Shown here: one piece after another, positions 33,258 to 43,115 of the stretch
Layout of the letters: the number at the start of each line of letters is the position of its first letter
Position numbering within the stretch: position 1 is the stretch's first letter
Assembly (NCBI GenBank): GCA_002778195.1
Contig: PCDI01000003.1
Location: 558,001-622,000 of the forward strand
Direction of reading: 5' to 3'
From: Raffaelea ambrosiae
Lineage: Eukaryota; Ascomycota; Sordariomycetes; Ophiostomatales; Ophiostomataceae
DNA length: 64,000 bases
Notes under the pieces: model-generated
The model's database searches: none
What the model was told of the DNA's origin: nothing
What the model saw: the letters and a program-made list of their open reading frames with translations, nothing else
Position numbers and translations under genes: made by a program

Positions 33258-36200
33258 ATGCCTCCTCCGCAGGACAACGTCCGCTTCATCTTCATCATCA
33301 TCCTGATCCTATGGCTCAATGCGGGCAACGACAACGGGCCGACGCTGCTGTCGACGCCGTCGCTGATTGCCGGCCGGCTGGTGCGGCAGCGCGCGGCCTA
33401 CAACGAGATGAGCGCGTCGCGATGGGGCGACTTTGTGCCGCGGCGGGAGCACATCTCGGACGACAACACGGTGGAGGAGACACATCCGTCGACCGGCCGC
33501 TATCTCAACCTGACGGGCTTCCGGGAAGACGACTTTCTGGCGTGGAACGACCTCGAGAGCTTCCGGCGGCGCTGCCTCGAATTCAGCCGCAACGCCTTCC
33601 CCACGATCCAGGGCCAGAACCTCTGGGACATGGGCAAGACCGTGCCGACCTGGCAGAACGTCACCGGCTCCGTGCACGGCACCTGGGTGCGCCAGCCGGC
33701 CTCGGTCCACCGCGACGCCACCGACTACAACCTGACCGACCTCTACAGCTCCGTGATCTGGACCGCCATGGGCGGCAGCGGCAGCGGCAGCGGCGGCGAT
33801 GATGGGAACGGGAACGGGAGCGGGAACGACAACAGCGCAGCCACCTATGTGGGCGGCTACGGAAGCCGCGTGCATACCATGCGCGGCACGAGCAGCCTGA
33901 GCGGCAGCGGCACGCTGAGCGGCCTGCGGAACAATTTGACGGATCCGGCGCAGGCGCGGAGCGACGGCGACGACGACGGCGGCCTGCTCTGGGGCCGCGG
34001 GAGCAACCCGCACGTGCACGAATGGGGCCGCAACATTACGGGCCGGACGGGCAACATGATTGTGCGGCTCTCGGACCAGACCGACGAGGAGGAGTACGGC
34101 CGCCTGGTCGACGAGGCGGGCGAGCCACCGTCGGGTGGCCTCGTGCGCACCGTCTCGGCCACGGTCAACCTCGAGGACGTGGAGGGCACCGGCGGCTCGT
34201 ACGACATGCGGCTGCACGGCGTCCACTGGCCGCGCCAGGGCGCCCTGCTGCTGACGACGACGAGCGAGAAGTTTGCCGGCATCTTTGGCCTGCCCCATCT
34301 CAGCCCCGGTGCCGACTTCTTCCAGTCCAGCCAGAAGCTGCTCAACCGCACCTTGGACGAGGCTCTCCGCAAGCGCGAGAACGCCCGGGGCTTCAGCGCG
34401 GTCGACGCGTCCGCTGCGACGCCGCTGTGGACGTCCAGCGTCGACGGCGCCCCCGAGGGCATCAACCCGGCCCCGCGCTGCGAGTACATCATGTACCTGC
34501 AGGTCTACCCCGTGGAGCCGACGCGGTTCCTCACCAAGCAGCAGCGCAGCGAGATGGCGAGCGTGCGGGGGTCGTCCGGCCTGTCCAAGAGGAGCGACGG
34601 CGAGGCGGCAGCCGGAGGAGGCGAGGAGGGGCGGGAAAAAAGCGGAGAGCACAGCGGAGAGCACAGCGGAGAGCACGGGGACGAGGACAAAGGCGGCCCG
34701 ACGGTGGAAGAAAAGAGAGCGCGCCAGCAGGAGGAGGAGAGGCAGCGGCGGCTCGAAGACCGGCACTGGCCGTACGACGAGGGCGACGAGGTGCAGGCGC
34801 AGCTGGCGGACACGATGCTTGCCATCGAGGACGAGCTGCGGTTCCCGACGGGCGCGCCCATCCCGGGCGGCCAGGGCGTGCCGGCCATGCAGATGTCGGC
34901 GGTGCTGTACTCGCCCGACTGTGCGTACTTTATCGAGACCAAGGGCCCGCCGCACTTTGCGCCCGTCGACGGACAGCACCTGGTGGGCGTCAAGTCCGAG
35001 GTGTTCCTGTACCACGCGCGGCTGTGGCTGCTGGCGTTTGCCGCGGTGCTGGGCGCGCAGGTGCAGCTGCTGGTGTCCCAGGTGCGCGAGACCTACACGC
35101 CGTCGACGCTGGGCCGCGTCAGCTTCTACACGGCCGCCGTCATGCTGCTGGCCGACGGGCTGGTGTTCGCGTCGGCGTCGGCCTGGACGCTGACGGCGTC
35201 GACGAGCTTCCTGCCGTCGCTCCTGGTCACCTTTGTCGGGTTTGTGTCGATCACCATTGGCGGCAGTTTCCTGTCGGAGATCTATGCGGCCCAGGCACCC
35301 GAGCGGCGGCGGCGCGAACGCCAGCAGCAGCAGCTCCAGCAGCAGCTCCAGCAGCAGCGGCGGGACGAGCTGCAACAGCAGCTGCAGCGGCTCCAGCAGA
35401 GGCAGCAAGAGCAGCGCAGACAGCTGTCGGCCAACGCGGCGGCCACACGAGCGGGCACGCCTTCGGTGATCATCATCCCCTCCGACCAGGACATTGACGC
35501 CGAGATTGCCGCCCATGAGCGGGCGACTTCGGCCGTGCCGCTGCTGCCGCTGCCCGTGACAGCAGGAGGAGGAGGAGGAGGAGGAGATGCTGACACCAAC
35601 GCAAATGACAACAACAACAACAACAACAACACGGCCACCACGGGTGGTCTGGCGTTTCCGAGCATCGCCGGCCGCATGGTCATGATGGGCGTGGTGCTGC
35701 TGTTTCTCAGCCTGGCGGCGTCGACGTGGTGGGCGGCGCTGCGCACAGCATACGCGAACATGATGCTGTTCTTGTACCTGTCGCTGTGGGTGCCGCAGAT
35801 TGTGCGCAACATTGAGCGCAACAGCCGGCGGGCATTCTCGTGGCGCTTCATGATCGGACAGTCGGTGCTGCGCCTGATGCCGGTGGCGTACTTTTATCTG
35901 CGCACGGACAACATTTTGTTTGCGGCGACGGACAGCACGGCGTTTGCCGTGCTGGCCGGCTGGGTGTGGGTGCAGCTGTGGGTGCTGGCGTGCCAGGACC
36001 TGCTGGGCCCGCGCTTCGGCGTGCCCAAGGGATGGGCCCCCGAAGCCTGGGAGTACCACCCGGTGCTGCGCGAAGACGACGTCGAGTCGGCCGGCCTGCC
36101 CATCGGCCTGGTGTCGACCGCCGCCGCGGACGGCGCAGACCAGCAGCCGCCACAGTCCTCTTCTGCCACGACGGCGACCGGCAGCAGTCCGACGACATCA

Positions 36201-36629
36201 AAACGACGGTACTCGGGCAACAGCCGGGCGGGGCCGGGGCCCGACGTGCTGGGCAGCTCTGCCACGACAGGAAGTGGAAGTGGAGGTGGAGGCGGAGGCG
36301 GAGGCGGTTCCGGGCACCGGCATACCAACAGCGGATCAGGCGGCGGCGGCGGCGGCGGCGGCGGCCTCGGGAGCATGACCAATGCCAGCGGGGTGCCCAA
36401 CAGCAACATCTGGACAATGGACTGCTCGATCTGCTGCGAGACGCTGGACGTGCCGGTGATCCGGGCGGGCGTGGACGACCCGACGGGCGGCGGCATGGCC
36501 GGCGTGTTGGCGCGGCGGCAGTACATGGTGACGCCGTGCCGGCACATTTTCCACACGGCCTGTCTGGAGGGCTGGCTGCGGTTCCGGCTGCAGTGTCCGA
36601 TATGTCGCGAGGAACTCCCACCATTGTAG
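33258..36629 (+). CDS. TUL1: Golgi/endosomal DSC-complex E3 ubiquitin ligase (Tul1/Dsc1), RING-H2
   Basis: Membrane E3 ligase of the Dsc complex, which handles membrane-protein quality control and, in several fungi, SREBP activation. Intronless, 1123 residues, start in ACACCATGCC. An N-terminal hydrophobic segment (VRFIFIIILILWL) is followed by a long lumenal domain with N-glycosylation sites (NLTG, NVTG, NLTD, NITG). A charged linker with an (EHSG)n repeat follows, then about seven membrane helices between ~590 and ~930. A cytosolic Gln-rich linker sits between helices 3 and 4. Poly-Gly and Ser segments precede a C-terminal RING at ~1055-1117 with CSIC, CRHIFHTAC and CPIC, ending EELPPL. The low-complexity inserts make it longer than yeast Tul1. 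Confidence 0.92.
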   Translation: MPPPQDNVRFIFIIILILWLNAGNDNGPTLLSTPSLIAGRLVRQRAAYNEMSASRWGDFVPRREHISDDNTVEETHPSTGRYLNLTGFREDDFLAWNDLESFRRRCLEFSRNAFPTIQGQNLWDMGKTVPTWQNVTGSVHGTWVRQPASVHRDATDYNLTDLYSSVIWTAMGGSGSGSGGDDGNGNGSGNDNSAATYVGGYGSRVHTMRGTSSLSGSGTLSGLRNNLTDPAQARSDGDDDGGLLWGRGSNPHVHEWGRNITGRTGNMIVRLSDQTDEEEYGRLVDEAGEPPSGGLVRTVSATVNLEDVEGTGGSYDMRLHGVHWPRQGALLLTTTSEKFAGIFGLPHLSPGADFFQSSQKLLNRTLDEALRKRENARGFSAVDASAATPLWTSSVDGAPEGINPAPRCEYIMYLQVYPVEPTRFLTKQQRSEMASVRGSSGLSKRSDGEAAAGGGEEGREKSGEHSGEHSGEHGDEDKGGPTVEEKRARQQEEERQRRLEDRHWPYDEGDEVQAQLADTMLAIEDELRFPTGAPIPGGQGVPAMQMSAVLYSPDCAYFIETKGPPHFAPVDGQHLVGVKSEVFLYHARLWLLAFAAVLGAQVQLLVSQVRETYTPSTLGRVSFYTAAVMLLADGLVFASASAWTLTASTSFLPSLLVTFVGFVSITIGGSFLSEIYAAQAPERRRRERQQQQLQQQLQQQRRDELQQQLQRLQQRQQEQRRQLSANAAATRAGTPSVIIIPSDQDIDAEIAAHERATSAVPLLPLPVTAGGGGGGGDADTNANDNNNNNNNTATTGGLAFPSIAGRMVMMGVVLLFLSLAASTWWAALRTAYANMMLFLYLSLWVPQIVRNIERNSRRAFSWRFMIGQSVLRLMPVAYFYLRTDNILFAATDSTAFAVLAGWVWVQLWVLACQDLLGPRFGVPKGWAPEAWEYHPVLREDDVESAGLPIGLVSTAAADGADQQPPQSSSATTATGSSPTTSKRRYSGNSRAGPGPDVLGSSATTGSGSGGGGGGGGGSGHRHTNSGSGGGGGGGGGLGSMTNASGVPNSNIWTMDCSICCETLDVPVIRAGVDDPTGGGMAGVLARRQYMVTPCRHIFHTACLEGWLRFRLQCPICREELPPL

Positions 36630-37389
36630 GGGCCTCGGGGACCACAGCACGCTTCTGCCGAATTCGTCTTTCTGCTCTCTCTTTCATAGCCTCCCCTCCT
36701 CTTTACATCTCGTCTAGACCTCTCGTCTAGACCTCTCCTCTCGACCTTGTCTACCGTGAACCCCTCGTTTCTTCTCAGTCTCTCTCTCTCTCTCTCTCTC
36801 AAATTCATCTACCACTCTCTCCACCTTTCTCTTATGACATCTCTTCAACCCTGCCTGCCTCGTCTACTCTACCGTCCTCTCTCATCCACCAGCCTTCCTT
36901 TTCTTTGTACTATGAACCACGGCTCTTTCTCATGTACTTATTCCTGTTGCTGTTTTCCCCTGCATCGTTTTCGTCTGTTAGAGCATGTTTTTTGTTTCTG
37001 TTGTCCCTGTTTCTTTGCATGTGACACATGCGTGTTTGGCGCGCAACATGGTACAATCCTGCCATTGGGGGGCATCGGGGGAAAAATGGATTGCCGGTCT
37101 CTTGTTATTGGGGCCGTTTCTGTCTTTATTCTGCTTGGCGGTTCTAGTTGATTCATATGATATGCTGGCCTACGAGCCTAGTTTTTTTTTTTTTTTTTTT
37201 CCATTTTTTCCTGTTACGACCCTGAAAATTCTATGTCTGATTACAAAAGTGCATTACTTGCGCTTCTCTTTATTAAATGTGACGAGATTTTCGTGTTGTA
37301 GATGTGGTCTTCCCCTGTAAATGTCATCCTCCTGTGTATAGCGTATCTCGTAAATGCCATCCGTCCGAAAATAGCGGTCCTCGTGGCTG
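36630..37389. other. Intergenic between convergent genes
   Basis: CT-rich sequence with CTCGTCTAGAC repeated at 36709-36733, a (TC)n tract at 36780-36800 and a T17 run at 37183-37199. No gene seen. Confidence 0.5.
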
Positions 37390-38931
37390 TCATTTCTCAA
37401 TAGCAAGAGACTCCAGCGCCGATCTGAGCTCGTCCGCGGACGCAGGAACGTCCTCGTCTGTCTTCTCTTGCTTCAGGTTGTCTCCACTGTCCGTGTTCTC
37501 GTCGGAGCCGACATCCTCGTTCTGGGTTTGGGTATCGGGACTGCTCTTCTGGGTGCCCTTCTTGGCACCTTTCTTGGCACCCTTTCTGGCCTTTTTGCTC
37601 TTCCTGGCGCTGCTCTCTTCATCCTCGGCATCCTTCTTCTTGGCTCCTCCCGCCCCGCTGGCCTCCCGAACGGCCACCCGCTCCGCCAGCAGCACCTCCC
37701 GCATATCCGGGTGCTGGTCGTAGCAGACGGCCTCGCCGCCCTTGTGGCAGAACGTGCAGTTGCTGCAGTAGTCGTACCCCTTGGGCGGGTGCGGACACCG
37801 GCACGACTCGCACTTGGGGCTGCCGGGGAACTTGGCGTGGAAAAAGGAGCGCTGGTGTTTCTTTTTGGCGTCCTTGAGGCGAGACCGGGGCCTTTTCTTT
37901 TTCCTGGGCGTCGTCTCGCCGGGGGTGGATTCCCTTTGCACAACAGACGGTATAGAGGAGGGTAGAGCAACCGAATGCGTCTCCTCCACCTTGGCTGATC
38001 TTTTGCTGACTGGCTTTCTGACCACCTCCTTGGCGACCTTCCCTTCTTCGACCACAAACTCCTCTCCATCGTCGCCGTCCTCTTCCTCGAGAAAACTGTC
38101 CACATGGACCCAGTCGTCCAGGACAGGAGACGTGGGTGTCATGGGCACCCTGGCCAGCTTCCGCTCGCCAAAGCCATGCACCAGATCATGCCGGAACGCC
38201 GCCCACGAGGTGTAGGCTTCCCAGTCAGCCACACACGTAGGCAGGGTAGTCACCTGGGCATTCTTGTCGGGTAGTCGGTCCTCCGCCTCTACAGAAACGG
38301 CATCCCCAGCATCGGTCTCTGCCTGCTCCGCCTCCTCCTCGCCCATCCACTGGCTCGGCCAGTCCGGGTCCGTCTCCTCCAGAGCGTTCAAGCACGTCCA
38401 GATCTTGGCGGCGTCCGTCTGCGGCGCCCCGTGCCGGTCCAGCCGCGCACAGAGGTCGTCGAAGGCCTGCACAAACGCGGCCACCCTGTCGTCGTACATC
38501 CGCAGGCGCAGCCCCGCCAGGCTCCGCAGCAGCCGCCGGCCGACCGCCGGGTCGGCGGCCGCCGACAGAAATACGCGTGTGCGCACAAAATCGTAGAGGT
38601 AGCGGGGGCTCTCAAAGGCATCGTTGTCGGGCTGGTAGCCGGCGGCGGCGAGCTGCTCGCTGACGGGGGCGGTGGTGACAAGGAGGGCCATCTTGGCCTG
38701 GGTGCGGTCGGTGTGCCACTGGGCGAGGGCGGTAGAAGAAGAGTAGGAGGGCGACGACAACGACGACGACGACGACGACGCCAACGGCACAGCGTCTGTA
38801 GCTGCGCTATCCAGAAAGCGGCCGAGGCCGGCGGTCTCGAGCCGGCGGGCAATGTCGACCGACCACGCGTCGAGGTTGGCTTCGCCCTGGAGGCGAACGG
38901 CGTCGCCGAGGAGGTCCCAGATGTCCGCCAT
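37390..38931 (-). CDS. Copia-type Gag-like protein, stand-alone (possibly domesticated)
   Basis: Intronless, 513 residues, ATG to TGA. The N-terminus (DAVRLQGEANLDAWSVDIARRLETAGLGRFLD in gist) matches the opening of Copia Gag proteins: a LxGxxNYxxW-like start and an amphipathic helix. Residues ~70-200 continue the Gag pattern (QWHTDRTQAKMALLVTTAP; RLLRSLAGLRLRMYDD.VAAFVQAFDDLCARL; IWTCLNALEETDPDW). Residues ~373-405 hold a Cys-rich knuckle, CESC..CP..., CTFCHKGGEAVCYDQHP, with the C..HP(D/E) ending usual in fungal Copia knuckles but without a canonical CCHC histidine. A Lys-rich stretch (KKARKGAKKGAKKG) and an acidic tail follow. No protease, integrase or reverse transcriptase and no LTR are seen around it. 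The intact frame and host-like codons suggest a retained gene. A Gag-only remnant is the alternative. Confidence 0.62.
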   Translation of the reverse strand: MADIWDLLGDAVRLQGEANLDAWSVDIARRLETAGLGRFLDSAATDAVPLASSSSSSLSSPSYSSSTALAQWHTDRTQAKMALLVTTAPVSEQLAAAGYQPDNDAFESPRYLYDFVRTRVFLSAAADPAVGRRLLRSLAGLRLRMYDDRVAAFVQAFDDLCARLDRHGAPQTDAAKIWTCLNALEETDPDWPSQWMGEEEAEQAETDAGDAVSVEAEDRLPDKNAQVTTLPTCVADWEAYTSWAAFRHDLVHGFGERKLARVPMTPTSPVLDDWVHVDSFLEEEDGDDGEEFVVEEGKVAKEVVRKPVSKRSAKVEETHSVALPSSIPSVVQRESTPGETTPRKKKRPRSRLKDAKKKHQRSFFHAKFPGSPKCESCRCPHPPKGYDYCSNCTFCHKGGEAVCYDQHPDMREVLLAERVAVREASGAGGAKKKDAEDEESSARKSKKARKGAKKGAKKGTQKSSPDTQTQNEDVGSDENTDSGDNLKQEKTDEDVPASADELRSALESLAIEK

Positions 38932-40340
38932 ATCGGGGAAGAGAAGAGGGATGGGAGGGGGAGGGAAGGAATAGGGATAGCGATTGCCACCCGGTCCGGA
39001 TGTCTTCGTTGCCCAAACTTTGTCTTGTGAAGCTGCAAGTTCGAAGGCCTATCTTGAAAAGAGCTCTATCGCAGGTCCAGAAAAAAAAAAGGTCAGCTTT
39101 AGCGCCAGGGACGCAGGGTTAGTCTGAAATTGGGTAGGGCGGCTTTGGAGCAAAAGACAACTGGTTTGGCTTCTGCAGGCCATCCTTGGTGCCAGTTTCA
39201 CTTGAAACGGGAACTGTGGTGGGCCTGTTAGAGCCGTGGATAGCCATGCTTCTCTGATCTTCTCTGATTTCTTAATTCCCTTTCTGGTCATGTGACCTTT
39301 GCATTACATGCAAAATGGAGAAAGTCTCTGGGATCTCGTTCGTTATCGAGCCCTCACATGCGACTGTCAGTGTTGCTGCTGCAGGCCGATTGACGCAATA
39401 GCTGGGAGCAGAGATCTCGACAGGAGCGAACAAAAAAACGACACTGGCCAGGAGGAGCCATGGCCGCTGTGGGTGGCTCCCTTGGAGCGAGAAATACAAA
39501 ACGAGCCATCACGTGTCAGCCAGAGTGGGGTTGCAGGGCTCGTACTATTATTATGTGCTTTTCCCCGTCCGATCAGAAACGATCAGGGAGCAAACTGCCC
39601 GCCGCCCCTCCGCCCCGCCAAACCTGTGCTATGACGACACTGGGCGGGGTGTTTTCGAGGGGGGGGCACCCTGCGCCGAGGGACAGTGACTATTGGCAGG
39701 CGTGTGTGTGGTCGATTGGGCAGGAACGAACGAGACAGTCGCTCTTGCCTCGATGTTTCGCTTGCTTCTGATTCTGAGTAAGAACAGACGCCACAGAAGA
39801 GCAGCAGCAGCAGCATCTTCCGGCGGGATATACACTGCCGAGCTGACGGCAAGAAACGACCGAGCGACAAAAAGACGGGAACCGCAGCGAAGACGAACGC
39901 ACGCGGGTAACGGGAAAGGGACAATCGGACCCTGGCTATGTAACCGGTCTTTGGCAGGTGGCCAACACCAATGCATTCCAAGGGGGATTCTTTTCCTGTG
40001 AAGCTCCACTTTAGTGTCGTTTTCCGTTTCTCCTTTGGTTCAAAAAGGAGAGGCAGAGCTCTCTCGCCCGCTGTTTCTTTCGTTGTTTTGCTTCATTGGC
40101 TTGCCAGTTTTGTGACGTGTTGCTTTTTTTTTGGTTGTCCCCTGGAACTCTTGATCTCTGTCTGTGCATCTGTACATCATTCTCTGTTCCCCGCCTCTTT
40201 CCCCAGATTTCCACCACTTGGACGTGTTCACTACTTTACTTGCCTTGTTCACTCCTCGACTTCTTCACGACTTGGCTTCTTCACTCCTTCTTCGCTTCCC
40301 CTTCTACTTTCGCCAGGCTACTTCTTCACCGCCGCCCACC
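38932..40340. promoter_or_regulatory. Divergent intergenic, Gag-like gene / HAD hydrolase
   Basis: 1.4 kb between divergent starts, with pyrimidine-rich leader sequence from ~40180 to the HAD ATG. Overlapping short ORFs on both strands have no recognisable domain. No gene seen. Confidence 0.5.
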
Positions 40341-41084
40341 ATGGCCAAGATCACGACGCTCCTGTTCGACTGCGACAACACGCTCGTCCTGTCCGAGGAG
40401 CTCGCCTTTGAGGGCTGCGCCGACCTCCTCAACGAGATCTGCGCAGCCAAGGGCGTCCAGCCCCTGCCCAACTTCACCGGCGCCACCCTCATCACCGAGT
40501 TCGTCGGCCAGAACTTCCGCGGCATGCTCGCCTCCCTCCAGACCCGCTACGGCTTCCCCCTGTCCGCCGAAGAGACCGAGCAGTACGTCCTCCGCGAAGA
40601 GGACGTCGTCATTGCCCGCCTGCGGTCGGGTCTGGCGCCGTGCGCCGGCGTCGAAGAGCAGCTCGACGCCCTGTCCAAGGGAGGCGCCCACAAGCTTGCC
40701 GTCGTCTCCAGCTCGGCGCTCCGCCGCGTCCGCGCCAGCCTCGAGGTCGTCGGCCTCGACCGCTTCTTTGCCACCGACCACGTCTTCTCCGCGGCCACCA
40801 GCCTGCCCACGCCCACCAGCAAGCCCGACCCGGCTATTTACCTGCACGCGCTCAAGACGCTGGGCGTCACCGCCGCCGAGAGCGTCGCCATCGAGGACAG
40901 CCGCAGCGGCACGGCGAGCGGCCACCGGGCGGGCATTGTCGTGGTGGGCTACACGGGGCCCTACCCGGCCGACAAGAAGCCCGCGATGGCCAAGGTGCTG
41001 ACAGACGCCGGCGCGCGCATTGTGATTGACCACTGGTCCGAGTTCCCGGCAGCGCTGGCCAAGATTGAAAAGGGGGAGTTATAA
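40341..41084 (+). CDS. HAD-superfamily hydrolase (beta-phosphoglucomutase-like subfamily)
   Basis: Phosphatase or phosphomutase of the haloacid dehalogenase fold. Intronless, 247 residues, start CCCACCATGG. Motif I FDCDNTLV (Asp10 nucleophile, Asp12), motif II VVSSS, motif III Lys in SKPDPAIY, and motif IV AIEDSRSG are all present, so it should be active. A helical cap (~20-90) places it in subfamily I. Asn rather than Gly/Thr follows the second Asp of motif I. Several small-metabolite phosphatases share these features and the substrate is not readable. No targeting signal. Confidence 0.9.
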   Translation: MAKITTLLFDCDNTLVLSEELAFEGCADLLNEICAAKGVQPLPNFTGATLITEFVGQNFRGMLASLQTRYGFPLSAEETEQYVLREEDVVIARLRSGLAPCAGVEEQLDALSKGGAHKLAVVSSSALRRVRASLEVVGLDRFFATDHVFSAATSLPTPTSKPDPAIYLHALKTLGVTAAESVAIEDSRSGTASGHRAGIVVVGYTGPYPADKKPAMAKVLTDAGARIVIDHWSEFPAALAKIEKGEL

Positions 41085-41426
41085 GAGGGAGATACCGAGA
41101 GAGTGTGCGTGTGTGTGTGTGTGAAAGAGAGAGGGTGTGTGAGAGAGAGGGGGGGACGAAGATAGCTCCAACTCTCTCTCTGTGTGTCCTTTTTTAGCAT
41201 GAGCGCCAAAACCCAGAAGCCAGAGAGTCTCAAAGAGAGACTTTATTTTTTGGCTTCTGGTTTTTGTTGCATAGATACGTGTTTTAGACAAAACTGTTAC
41301 AGTTGTAGCATTCTTTTTTTTCTTGTCTTTTTTCTTAGTCTGTTGATCTCGCTGGTCTTGCCATTCTGATCGTGATTGCCGTTCTCTCGTTGTTGTCGTA
41401 ATTGTGGTGTCATCTGTTGGCTTGTC
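41085..41426. other. Intergenic between convergent genes
   Basis: 342 bp, with a (GT)n tract at 41105-41123 followed by a (GA)n/(TG)n purine tract. No gene seen. Confidence 0.5.
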
Positions 41427-43115
41427 TCACCCCCGCAAATCCATCAGATAGCTGTTGACGCTCTGCAGCGTCGTCCGGCTCGGATTGGCCTGCGGCAGCG
41501 CTGTCATGATGCGCCCCAGCCGAACCCGGATGGCGTCCTTGTTGAACGAGGTTGGCGCCGTGGAGACCCCGTCGGCATTGGTCGCGGGCAGGTGGCCCGC
41601 CTCGTCAAAGCAGGCACACAAGATCGCCAGTGCCGCGCCAATGGAGATGTCCTTGCCGGTTGGGCAGAGGACGACCACTTGTTTCTGTCGAGTGTCTCCT
41701 TGAGGGGATCCGTCTGCGGCGTTTTCTCCGGCCTTGTCCAGGTACGCCGACACGAAGGAGCATATCTGCGGCAGCGCGTACCGCAGACTCCGCCCGGCCA
41801 GCTTGTCTTGCTTGCCGAGGCCGACCTCGAGGTGTGTTGGCGCGCGCACCCACGCGGCCGGCTCGGTTGTCTGCCGCACAAACACCACCCGGCAGATGCT
41901 GCTGCTGCTGCTGCTGCTGCTGTTCTTGTCGGTCCAGGGCGACGGCGGTTCCGAGCCTGTCCACGCCCCGACAGACAGGTACGGCGTGACGGCGGTTCCC
42001 CCGGAGCAACCGTCGGCACCGGCGCTCTTCTCTCCCGCTTTGGCCGCTGCCGCCGCCGCCGCCGCCGCCGCCTCCTTCTCGACCAGGGACGCAATCACCC
42101 CCGGCAGCGCCCCTTCCGGCGTCGCCAGCAGCTCGGCCTGGTGCGCCCAGAAGACCTCCCACGTCAGGCCGTGGGCCCAGTTCTCCGTGTCGTCGGCCGC
42201 GCCCTGGATGTACGTGTAGTCCTTTTTGATGAGGCCGTCTTCCTCGGCAAACGACGCCGTGCAGCACACCACCACGTTGCACTCGTCGGACAGGCGGCCG
42301 CGGAGGTCCGGCAGGGGCCGGTCCGGGGTGACCCAGACGGGCCGCAAGGGTTTGTTCCGGAGCCGGGCGCGCCAGAGGGCCCGGTCAGCGAGGATGCCGA
42401 GGCGGCGGAGGGACGCGACGGCGGCAGGCACGCGGTCGAGCATCTGGCTGTGTTCCGAGGGGGAGACCACGCCAGGGGGAGTGAACAGGGCGAGGGGGGA
42501 GGCGTGGGAGGACGCGTGGGACGATGCGTGGGACGATGCGTGAGACGATGACGTCGCCCTCGCCTTTGTCTCCTTCTTCTCCGCGTCCTCGCCCTCCTCC
42601 TCCTCCTCCTCCTCCTCCTCGCCTCCGACGCCGTCTTCGACGCCGCCGGAAGCTTCGTCGCCGCCGTCGTCGCCCTCGCCGAACAACAGCCGGTTCACCA
42701 CACAACACCACAGAGGCACCGTCTTGCTCAGGGCATCCGGCATCCGCTTCCCCCGCCGCGTCGAGTCCACCAGGATGCACCCGCCGTGCGCGCCGGCCAG
42801 CGCCAGCAGGTGCAGGTTCAGGCGCCGCGTGCTGACGGCCCACTGGCCGGTGTGGCCGTCGGTGGACTTGAAGTAGGCCGACGCGGCGCCGGCCGAGGGC
42901 GGGATGTACCACCGGCCGCAGCGCTCGTTGGCGACGAGGGGGCGGCCCGCATAGTGCGCGGCCACCTCGGCGACAAAGGCGGCATCGCGGGCGATGGACC
43001 GCAGGCGGTGGGTGGTGGACAGGTGCGACCGGCGGAGGGCGCCGAGGACTTTGGCAAAGTTGAGGTTGGCCTGGTCCGAGCCAAAGAGGAGGTCCGCCGT
43101 GGCCGAGTCGGACAT
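41427..43115 (-). CDS. RIT1: Initiator tRNA 2'-O-ribosylphosphate transferase (Rit1)
   Basis: Adds a 2'-O-ribosyl phosphate to A64 of initiator tRNA-Met, blocking its use in elongation. Intronless, 562 residues. Rit1 landmarks: SIARDAAFVAEVAAHY, LVANERCGRWYIPP, AYFKSTDGHTGQWAVSTRRLNLHLL, CILVDSTRRGKRMPDALSKTVPLWC, the central RLSDECNVVVCCTAS and YIQGAADDTENWAHGLT, and a C-terminal phosphatase-like loop LCPTGKDISIGAALAILC at ~481-498. The protein ends NSYLMDLRG. Two low-complexity inserts, one acidic (EEEEEEEEGED) and one poly-Ala, separate these blocks and explain a size somewhat above yeast Rit1. Confidence 0.93.
   Translation of the reverse strand: MSDSATADLLFGSDQANLNFAKVLGALRRSHLSTTHRLRSIARDAAFVAEVAAHYAGRPLVANERCGRWYIPPSAGAASAYFKSTDGHTGQWAVSTRRLNLHLLALAGAHGGCILVDSTRRGKRMPDALSKTVPLWCCVVNRLLFGEGDDGGDEASGGVEDGVGGEEEEEEEEEGEDAEKKETKARATSSSHASSHASSHASSHASPLALFTPPGVVSPSEHSQMLDRVPAAVASLRRLGILADRALWRARLRNKPLRPVWVTPDRPLPDLRGRLSDECNVVVCCTASFAEEDGLIKKDYTYIQGAADDTENWAHGLTWEVFWAHQAELLATPEGALPGVIASLVEKEAAAAAAAAAAKAGEKSAGADGCSGGTAVTPYLSVGAWTGSEPPSPWTDKNSSSSSSSSICRVVFVRQTTEPAAWVRAPTHLEVGLGKQDKLAGRSLRYALPQICSFVSAYLDKAGENAADGSPQGDTRQKQVVVLCPTGKDISIGAALAILCACFDEAGHLPATNADGVSTAPTSFNKDAIRVRLGRIMTALPQANPSRTTLQSVNSYLMDLRG

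Noticed and set aside
33309..36059. 916-codon open frame antisense to TUL1
   Set aside because: Composition is a shadow of GC-rich codons (Arg/His/Gln/Val), and the sense strand encodes a complete ligase.
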